40,292 nucleotides of DNA. It comes from Zancudomyces culisetae (taxonomy: Eukaryota; Kickxellomycota; Harpellomycetes; Harpellales; Legeriomycetaceae). The stretch lies in NCBI GenBank assembly GCA_001969505.1, contig LSSK01000960.1, positions 1 to 40,292 on the forward strand, written 5' to 3'. Made by a program: the position numbers and the translations under genes. Of the stretch, positions 22,730 to 31,017 are shown one piece after another (within the stretch, counting starts at the first letter, position 1; every line of letters begins with the position of its first letter). Below the pieces are notes generated by a model. It saw nothing but the letters and a program-made list of their open reading frames with translations, was not told the DNA's origin and did no database searches.

Positions 22730-24791
22730 TTATAAAAGCATAGACATAGGATTCTCAATATAGGATTTCAAAGCAGAAAGGAATTGAGCACCAGTGGCAC
22801 CGTCAACAACACGGTGATCGGCACTCAAGGTAAAGGTAAGAGAGTTGATAACGGAGAAGCCCTTTTCTGAAGTTGAATCAGGAACAAGCTTGGGCTCAAC
22901 AGTGCCAACAGCCAAAATCGCAGAGTGGGGTGGGTTGATGATGGCAGAGAAGGAGGTGATATGATACATTCCTAGATTGGAAATGGCAAAGGAGCCGCCT
23001 TGGTACTCGTGAGGCATAAGTTTGTTCTCTTTTGCGCGAGCAGCCAAGCTTTTGATTTCCGAAGAAATTGTCTCAAGGCCTTTTGTGTCGACAGAGGTGA
23101 CAATTGGTGTGATAAGACCAGTTGGTGTTGAAGTAGCAATGGCAATGTCTGCGTGGTGGTATTGGCGGATGTACTCATCATTCCAGCTGCTATTGACAGC
23201 AGGAACAGCTCGTAGTGCGCATGCTGCTGCCTTGACAATCAAGTCATTGACGGTAAGCTTGAATTTGCCGTTAGCAGAGGCGTTAAGGTCAGCTCTGAGC
23301 TTCAGGATTGCGTCAAAGTTGACGTTGCTGGTAAGGTAGTAGTGAGGTGTTGTGGTCTTGGCCTCAGTAAGTCGTTTGGCTATTACTTTGCGCATGTTTG
23401 AATTTGGAATATCGGTGTAAGCCGCTTGAACCGGTGTTTGTGCTGGTGTTGGTGTTTGTGCTGGTGCTGCCTTTTTCTGTGGTGCTGCCTTCTCTTCTGT
23501 AACTTGTGGCTTTTGTTCTTGTCCTATTTATTCATTTGTGAGTTTATGTTAATATCTTCTATATCCCTTTTATACTAAGTATAAATATAAGATGTAATAA
23601 TAAGAGAAACAGTACTTGTTGTCAAGAAACGGTTAACGTCTTCTTTGAGAATTCTTCCCTTTGGTCCTGTTCCCTTAATAGTTTCCAATGGAATGTTGTG
23701 CTCCTTTGACAGCATTCTAGCTACAGGGCTGGCAAATATTCTATCTGTCTTTGTAACACTTTGTGCAATGGTTTGAGCACTCTCTGTTTGTTGTGTTGGC
23801 TGTTCGGTCTCCACCTCCACCTCTACCTGTGGTTCCTTTGGTGTTTCTGCTTTGGTTTCTGCTTTGGCTTCTGCTGCATCAAGTGAAAAATCTTCAAATG
23901 CTGCTATACTAGCCTCATCTTCAACCATAATTGCTATTGGCTATTTTGTTATTATTATTGTTATAAATTACTTGCTCAAATATGTTCAAATACGCATGTA
24001 TACACACACACACACCAAAAAAACAGTACCTTTTCAATAGGGACGTCTTTGGATCCTTCTTCAACCAAAATCTTTGCCAAATATCCGTAATCCTGATATT
24101 CAAAATCCATTTGTGCCTTATCTGTCTCTATCTGTACCAACACATCCCCTGGCTCTATTTTGTCTCCTACTTTCTTTGACCAGGCACCAATGTTTCCCAT
24201 TTCCATGGTTGGTGACAATGCTGGCATTCCAACCACCAAATGGTCCGGGTATTCTATTCAAATTTGCAGCCAAGCTACCCGTTATTCATCTAATCAACAC
24301 AAAGCAAAAAAAAAAAGATGCTACAATATGTGTATTACTATTTCTGATGTCATAATTCGTTTACGTACTTTTACTTGAATAAGTTCTATAAATTGTATCT
24401 TTTCTGGAGAGGAAAAGTGAGCTTTTTGTATTTACAAGTCCCATTCGACCAGTATCGATAACTCTGCTACTATTTGATGTTATATTTTCGTGAAATAAAG
24501 GCATCGTGGGTAAGTAATATTCATACAACTTTACAAGAATATTTCCAACAAACGTTAAAAAACAAAGGACGTCTTATTGCGTTTTCGCAAATATAACATG
24601 AAAAAATATGTGAAAAAAAGGTGAAAATCAGGCTGTTCAAAAGTGTGGACAAGTAAAATGCAAATTTCAGCCTCTTACCTGCAGATGCTGTATGGTCTTG
24701 ACGAGGCAAAGGCATTTTTACCACTAACAATCGCCTTTGGGACAAGGTTTGCTCTTTTAGTTATCGTTCTTGAGATGTTCCTAGACAACAT
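22730..24791 (-). CDS. LAT1: Pyruvate dehydrogenase complex E2, dihydrolipoyl acetyltransferase (mitochondrial)
   Basis: Five exons: 24791-24679, 24469-24369, 24253-24030, 23940-23616, 23523-22730; phases 2, 1, 0, 1 all match, giving 518 residues. Exons 1-2 encode an Arg/Ser-rich mitochondrial presequence ending YRTYSSK, a plausible cleavage site near residue 68. The lipoyl domain (~73-155) starts [16 protein letters not shown] and has the lipoylated Lys117 in [12 protein letters not shown] Pro/Ala/Glu-rich linker precedes the E1/E3-binding domain ([17 protein letters not shown] ... [11 protein letters not shown]), then a second Ala/Pro linker and the catalytic core with SADHRVVDG (His491, Asp495). 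It transfers acetyl groups from lipoamide to CoA in the mitochondrial matrix. One lipoyl domain is usual for fungi. BCKDH and 2-oxoglutarate E2 are less likely given the GMPALSPTM motif and the peripheral binding domain. Confidence 0.96.
24001..24016. repeat. AC microsatellite inside an E2 intron
   Basis: Short (AC)n run in the 89-bp intron between exons 3 and 4 of the E2 gene. Confidence 0.7.
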
Positions 24792-25127
24792 TTTCGATTG
24801 AATTTGATTCCTAGTATATTTTCAATTTGGTGTATTAGATGAAAAAACGGCAATTAAATATTTAAAGAATTTAGAAAATCAAAGCAAAAAAAAAATATCA
24901 CAAAAATTTTTCTGCTTTTGTTTTTTAAATGGGCGAAATTGAAATTTAATATTCTTTTATTCAACTCCACGCCTTTCTGTCAACATGTAATATAATCAGT
25001 AAACTTGACTAAAAATGGGATGCTAAAATATAAAAAAAAAGGCGAACACAAAAAAAAAATTGCCATCCAAAATTTTTTTCGTTTTCGCTATTTTGCATGC
25101 AATCATGTACCTGTTCAATCTAGAATC

Positions 25128-25560
25128 TTACAGCTTATTCGACAATATTCTTTTGCGCTTTTCTTTCCACTTATTTCGATCCAATATACGCCGCTTTTGA
25201 TTTCCACTTGCAAACTGTAAAATCGATAAAGAGGAAAATATATATTTGTAATTGTAAAAGTCGGATGGCTAATAGCAAGTAAAGAAAAATAAACAGACCT
25301 GATAGCAATCCACAATTTGCTCGGCAACATTTATTAAGGTTGTAATATCTCTTATGCTATTAAACATCTAAAGAGCCAACTCACTATGTTCTGCCAATAA
25401 AACAAAATAAATAATAACGTAACGAGCTGGTCCATATACCAATACAAACATTACGTTTTGTAGTGTTATTAGTATTCCATTTTCATCCTGACCTGATGTC
25501 AACCAAATACCAATGAGAAGGTAATATGTTATCTCGGTGATGCAAGATAAATCACACATC
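25128..25560 (-). CDS. Possible exons of an unidentified membrane protein
   Basis: A 63-codon frame (25559-25368) encodes two hydrophobic stretches, ITYYLLIGIWLTSG and LQNVMFVLVYGPARYVIIYF. Just after its in-frame TAG, which would serve as an acceptor, comes a clean frame beginning MFNSIRDITTLINVAEQIVD; a GTCTGT donor and TTTTACAG acceptor would join it in phase to a very basic C-terminus ending RKRILSNKL and a stop at 25130-25128. This looks like the C-terminal part of a multi-pass protein, but no clear donor links the first piece to the second and no upstream exons are certain. It may be a decayed gene or chance. Confidence 0.3.
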
Positions 25561-25630
25561 GAGTTCTAGAATGCATTATGTTAGTGTAGTTTGTGAACTG
25601 GTGGGTAGAAATCAGTATTTTTTTAAGAGA

Positions 25631-25700
25631 AAAGAAAAGACAAGAAAAGACAAGAAAAGACAAGACAAGACAAGACAAGACAAGACAAGACAAGACAAGA
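25631..25700. repeat. Purine-rich microsatellite (CAAGAAAAGA then CAAGA units)
   Basis: Decamers CAAGAAAAGA grade into pentamers CAAGA, about 70 bases, suggesting expansion of a single pentamer variant. Confidence 0.9.
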
Positions 25701-26160
25701 GAAGGGAAAACAAACCAAGTACATGCAAAAGTTTATACACATTTTATCTAGATTTTTGACTATTTCGGTTTCCCACCTCTCGTTTCTGTAATATTGCATT
25801 CCACATTTAATCGGGTAAAATTACCTAAACCGATTTTACTTTGATTTTAAAGCTAAATTCTCGATGTTATGTATCATCTGGTAACTCCGAAAGTAAAAGC
25901 ATAAAAATGACATTAAAAGCATCAATAAAAACAAAAGGCCATATAATTTCTTTAAACCAACAAAGTGATAGAAAAGAACACTGGCTATGTACAAGTGTAT
26001 TCTGTAAGCTCTGCTTTCTTCTCTTTCAAGATTCGGTAAATCTACGCGCACCAGATAACAGTACATAGTATGAATACGTGATCAGAACCTTTCCCCCCCC
26101 CCCTACTGTCTTTTGGCAGTGTAGCAATTGTGCAGAATTTATATATTTTTCGATTTTGTA

Positions 26161-26206
26161 AAATAATACAATAAAATACAATAAAATACTATAAAATACA
26201 ATAAAA
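26161..26206. repeat. AT-rich decamer repeat (AATACAATAA type)
   Basis: Four imperfect copies of a 10-base unit with one C/T variant copy. Confidence 0.75.
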
Positions 26207-26378
26207 CGCATGAGCAAAAATCTGATATATTACAAAAATAACATTACAGCTCGGTTCTTCACTTATGTATTTATTATTTTTCAATGTATACACGCGGCTT
26301 CTCATAGATTTCTTTTAACGCGGTGCTCCATTGTGTGTATGTGACCTTTGCCGCACGCAGTGCAAAAACAAAAGCGAC

Positions 26379-26408
26379 AGGCTATAAAGTTTAGAGGTGT
26401 AATAGCCT
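26379..26408 (+). other. Hairpin followed by a T run
   Basis: AGGCTAT (26379-26385) pairs perfectly with ATAGCCT (26402-26408) around a 16-base loop; GGCCTTTTT follows at ~26413-26421. It lies in a block less AT-rich than its surroundings, about 400 bases upstream of the TCAB1-like start. Function unknown. Confidence 0.3.
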
Positions 26409-26810
26409 ATGTAGGCCTTTTTGGTATCTTGGCATAAAACTCTAACACTTCATGCGTCTCAGATACACCAGGTGATAAATATTGGCAGCGTAGGTGTAGG
26501 TATGTTGTTATCCATCTGTCTTTACCTACTTGGCTGACAAGTGAGAAAAAAAATTTAGTAAAGAATAATTGAACTGGATTAAACAGATCAAACTTATTTA
26601 CTAAATCCTGCTTATTAATTTGTTTTCAGCAAAAAAAAAATAGAAAAATAAAAAAAACAAATAAATAAAAAATAAAAGTATATCTGTACATTCGATAACC
26701 ACAAATTAAAAGATAGGGTTTAGACTCATACAACCTATCCAAATCCCTCCACAACAAAAGGGTGATTAATTGAAAATACCATATACTAGATAAAGCCTTC
26801 ATAGCAGAAA

Positions 26811-28451
26811 ATGGTCGAAGTGGAAGATGTGTACTGGTTGAAACCTCAGAGAAAGATACAATTTCTTGACCGGATAACGATGGAAAACAATGACTCTAAC
26901 GAAAACGTATCAGAAATGTTTTATAAATCTGTAGAATGGCAAGTGATTCTACTTTAATTTTAATCATAGATTAGTCTTTGATAAATGAGACTAGTACGAG
27001 AAGTATGTGTCAAACTGAAACATGCGAAGCGACAAATGAAAATGAAAATAAAAATGATTTGAATAGGTCTTTTGATGGTTCGCAGCTCATAACTAATTCA
27101 GGGGACAACACGATTAGAGTATATGACGTTAATCTCAGTCAAGGTACTTAATTCCATTATCTTTACCAGCGTCATCTGCAGCTATTTGATAAACTATCGG
27201 CACTTACTGTTGATGGATCTTATATATAACAATTAGAGAAGAAATTAAAACTGGCAGCTGAAGTTCCCGTAGGAGAATCAATCACAAGTTTGAAATGGTA
27301 CCCATATGCCAGTATTTCAGGTTAGTTTACAACTATGTTTGTATTTCTGCTCTATTTTTCGACTGATCGAATATTGATAATACATGAGCGAAATATTTAT
27401 TACTCTAGAACCAGCCACTTGTTGCGCAGTCTACTCGGTTCGAAATCAACCAATTCTACTGATGGATACAAATACAAAAAAAGTAAGTTCTAAACTCTTG
27501 ACAAATCACTAGTAGAACTGATAATGAAGTATTAACACATCAGCGTGGATAACATCGTACATAGACAAGGGCAGTGTATAAAGGCGTGGACGACAAGGAA
27601 CAAATACTAAATATAAATTCTCTTGAATTTGATACTGAAGGGAAAAAACTATATGCAGGGTCGTGGGAAACGATAAGTGTATTTGACGTAATGCGACCCG
27701 GAGGGCCGGTTACTACAATCAAGACGTCGCCGACCAGAAAAAGTCGTGAGGGCCAAAAGGGAATAATATCATGTATAAAAACACAGAGTAGTGTATACCA
27801 GACAGAGAGAATGGATACAAGCGTAGTGGCAGCGGGTAGCTTTTCTGGAAGCGTGGGGTTGTGGGATATGAAGGGAAATACTCAGATTGATACTTGGAAA
27901 ATAGGGAGCGGGAACGGAGTCACACATGTAACATTTTATTATAATAAATATAATAACATTGGCAGCAATCTATTATAGGATAAAATAATGAGAAACTAAA
28001 GTAATAACATGAAAAAAAATATCTAAATTTGATGCTAAAATAGATGGAATTTTCACCAGATGGAAACTATCTGTTTGTTGGAAGTCGCAACTCAAACAGA
28101 ATTGGGTGCTGGGATGTTAGAAACACCAAAGAAGAGATAGCAAGGTACGAAAGGAGCGGCAAAACACAGCAAAGGCTAGGGTTTTGCATTGACAGATGCC
28201 AACAGTGGTTGGTTGTTGGTGGCAAACACGGAATGATAGGATTTCATGACCTCCTTGGCGGTGCGAAGGAAAACAACTCTGTTCAATTCCAAGCACATAG
28301 AGATAGTGTAGGCGGAGTAGCGCTTCACCCAAGCGAGCCAGTTCTAGTTTCGGTCTCAGGAAGCCGCCGTCTATACTTAGACACTGAAGAGGAACCACAA
28401 TATGATAGCAATCCAGACTGTTCTATGATGCTGTGGGACATATCTTGTTAA
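26811..28451 (+). CDS. WRAP53: WD40-repeat protein of the WRAP53/TCAB1 (Swt21) family
   Basis: Six exons: 26811-26906, 26975-27143, 27237-27320, 27409-27482, 27565-27927, 28044-28451, about 397 residues. The first donor is uncertain: GTATCA at 26907 (68-bp intron), GTAGAA at 26931 and GTGATT at 26943 are all in phase. The later junctions are unambiguous. Landmarks matching human WRAP53 in order are DGSQLITNSGDNTIRVYDV (DGSCILTNSADN.LRIYN), LKWYPYAS (CWYSLMSS), VMRPGG (TARPGR), GQKGIISCI (GQSGIISCIAFS), GVTHMEFSPDGNYLFVGSRN, and HRDSVGGVALHPSEPVLVSVSGSR ([21 protein letters not shown]). In animals TCAB1 binds the CAB box of scaRNAs and telomerase RNA in Cajal bodies; yeast Swt21 is a nuclear splicing-linked relative. 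The CDS converges on the protease-like gene and overlaps it by four bases. Confidence 0.88.
28448..28451. other. Shared TTAA holding both stop codons of convergent genes
   Basis: On the plus strand TAA (28449-28451) ends the TCAB1-like CDS; on the minus strand TAA (28450-28448) ends the protease-like CDS. The two coding regions overlap by four bases. Confidence 0.9.
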
Positions 28452-29937
28452 ACATAGGACCAGAGAACATATGCCACGAGTATCCAAAAGGTGAGTACTG
28501 GGGTAGACAGCAGCGCTCGATGATGTAGCGAATTAGAGCCAGACACCAGGTTTCCGGATCTATCCAGCTTCAGGCCAGTAACAGACGTAATCCAAGAGCT
28601 ATAAGCACCGATCCGTGTGAAGTGGGCTAGCCCATTTCCTGAACATTTGGTCCATGTGGAATAGCTAGTGAATCGCGCAAATGGCTTTTGGATTGCATAA
28701 AGCATAGCCGAGTTGGGGTTTCCTGAGATTTCTGGTCGAATTATCATGGTAAAATTTAAAAATCCCAGCATGGAGTTGTTTGCAGGATCCACTGTTGTTG
28801 CACCGCTCGCATATTCTTGTTTTATTGACGTGTTTAAATCTATTGCTGCCCTTTGCTGTGAGGTTATCGCCTTGATTTCAAGACTCTGGTCAATACTACA
28901 TACATTTTGGTCTATAAAATATGGTGTTGTGCACAGAAACGGGTAGTCTCCCGGCGGACTTGTTCCAATCATATCTCCCACTTTACTCATCCCATACATA
29001 CTCAACACCGCCTGTTGGCATTTGTTTTTGTCAAGAATGGATACCGAATCCTGTGGGTATTCATCCACATAGTATGAATAGTAGTTTCCTATCTTTCCGC
29101 TATCATAGTTTTGCGTTGGGAGAACGTAGGGCGAAAGATCCGCTGGGGTAAGCGTTACTGCGCGTACGCCTCCTCCGCTATCTAGCTCGCTGACTCCTAG
29201 CTTTATGGTTCCTGTTGTAATCGGCGTTTTCAGTTTCAATAGCCCTATGTTGAACTGTATTTTGTACATTCATATATAAACTTTATTACACTACTCTGAA
29301 CATCATCAACAAGTATATTAGGCTAATTAGAATATACATTTTGCGGGTTTTGGTTTACCTTTTGTGCGTCTGGAAACTTGTAATTACTTAGTTCATAGTC
29401 AGTAGATAAAAATACATTTGAAACCGGAATAAATCCATAGGACGCGCTGCCTCCGCTAGAGGAGGTAGTGTTGGGGTTATTGATGTACTGATCAGCATAT
29501 CTCGCAAATCCTGTAGCTATGTTGTTGCTGTCACTGTATATATTTAAGTTTGCAAAATATCCCAAAATCATGTTGTATTGGTGTGCAGCATCCTTATTAT
29601 CGGGGCTTGAAACAAAAACCTGGTTACTGGCCAGCTTTCGATTTCCAAAACTCACTAGATTTTGCTGGATAGTTGTACTATTAAACGGTTCTAAACAATT
29701 GGCACTGGTTAACACCCAGTTTTTTTCGATAAGTGCGCCCATACATAGTTGGTATGGCGTGTATACATACACCAAAAACGGGTATGTCGAAGCTGTCACG
29801 TTTTGCATTAGTTTCTTTTGGTTTGAAGATCGCACATTCATATGCGCTCCGGCACCAGAGAGCGCCGCTATTTGTAAAAAAAGCAATATGGATAGGGTTG
29901 CTACTGTTTGTACCGCAAATTTGTAAACCGATTTCAT
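28448..29937 (-). CDS. Secreted trypsin-fold (S1) protein lacking the catalytic triad, with C-terminal hydrophobic anchor
   Basis: Two exons, 29937-29338 and 29254-28448, phase 0, 83-bp intron, 468 residues. Residues 1-30 form a signal peptide. YPFLVYVYTPYQLCMGALI then KNWVLTSANC matches the chymotrypsin-fold start (LCGGSLI..NWVLTAAHC), but the catalytic His is Asn80. Across the junction, NFNIGLLKLKTPI matches DIALLKL.TPI with the catalytic Asp replaced by Asn202. Near 296-308, MIG...PGDYPFLC occupies the place of the GDSGGPL loop, with Tyr304 where the Ser nucleophile is expected; this last alignment is tentative. The tail STPVLTFWILVAYVLWSYV at the very C-terminus looks like a GPI-attachment signal or membrane anchor. 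Several N-glycosylation sites are present. It is therefore likely a surface pseudoprotease, possibly a binding or adhesion protein. Family fold: fairly sure; lack of activity: inferred. Confidence 0.82.
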
Positions 29938-30560
29938 TTTCTTGCTTTTTTTTTTCTTCTTTTTCCTTGTTCGTATTTATTTGTTTTTACCCAAAGCTAC
30001 GGCGTACCGCTTTATTCAGAAGATATATGTATGTATGTATATGTATGTATAAGTCTGTCTTCATTAATACTAGAACCAATGTTTTGATCGCGTCCTAATT
30101 ACCTTGCTTTTACACTCTAAATTGTTAGCTTGGATCTATAAATGAAAACAACACCAATTTTAAAACACTGATCTGTTTGTTTTTTTTTTAGTCCTGGTTC
30201 TATTTTTACACTTTTGAATGGTCAAGTATTAATTATTTTGGGAAATATATCATGTTTAAAGCTTTGTTTATCATTAAGAGCAGAAACATCGGAAATTTGT
30301 GAGTTGCTCCATTAAATCAATGCTGATTATACCATTAATGTTGGTTTTTCACATGATATAATCGATGCTTTTTTTATTTTTTGATTTTTCCGTTTACAAA
30401 GAAAAGTATCAGTAAAAAAAAATTTTTGGCTGGAGTTTTAAACTATAAAGGCCAGGTTATTGGTATGAATGTTGTTGTGACCACCTATTAGACTCGTTTA
30501 TGTGTTTGTTTTAGTAAATAAGAAATAAAGCCTATGGTTATAGGAACTATCTTTCTCTTT

Positions 30561-30588
30561 CTCTACCTCTACCTCTACCTCTACCTCT
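30561..30588. repeat. CTCTAC hexamer microsatellite
   Basis: Four full copies of CTCTAC plus a partial. Confidence 0.85.
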
Positions 30589-30753
30589 CCTTTTAGGTTT
30601 GCTTTAATTTCAAACAATAGCGTTGAACTAATAGGCTGGTTGGGTGTACTTTTAGGTATCAATTTCAGAGGCAAAAGACTATGTTTCCCTTTTTCTTTAT
30701 TTGGCTGGACTTATATTTCTGCGTCTATTTATTCGTAAAGTAACACAACTGGC

Positions 30754-30757
30754 AAAA

Positions 30758-30796
<39 letters not shown>

Positions 30797-30798
30797 AA
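30754..30798. repeat. AAAT tetramer microsatellite
   Basis: About eleven copies of AAAT (AAATAAAT...). Confidence 0.9.
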
Positions 30799-31017
30799 TA
30801 CAGATGAAAATTGTAATTTGCGTACACAGTCTTCACTTAATTCCAGACACCTAAAAAAATAAAATGGGAAATCAACAATAACATTCGATATCCTATTAGC
30901 GAGATAAAATAACCAAAATATAAGGGAAAACACGAATTACAATTAGGAATTTATTGGGCTATAAATAAAGAGGGAAAAAAATAGCGAAAACAGAACATTT
31001 ATAAAAAAAAAAGGCAA

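Larger units (their letters stand above)
24792..26810. other. Between divergent E2 and TCAB1-like genes; microsatellites and unclear coding fragments
   Basis: 2 kb between head-to-head genes, much longer than a simple shared promoter. It holds a purine microsatellite (25631-25700), an AATACAATAA-type repeat (26161-26206), a poly-C run (26093-26103), possible minus-strand membrane-protein exons (25128-25560) and a less AT-rich block with a strong hairpin (26285-26530). Confidence 0.5.
29938..31017. other. Intergenic with microsatellites
   Basis: Promoter side of the protease-like gene and 3' flank of RPA1. Contains GTAT repeats near 30024-30050, CTCTAC repeats (30561-30588) and an AAAT array (30754-30798). 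No gene recognised. Confidence 0.5.

Noticed and set aside
25841-26068. 75-codon plus-strand frame with a GTAAGC site near its end
   Set aside because: The implied intron would be only ~27 bases; no domain; the opposite strand is equally open.
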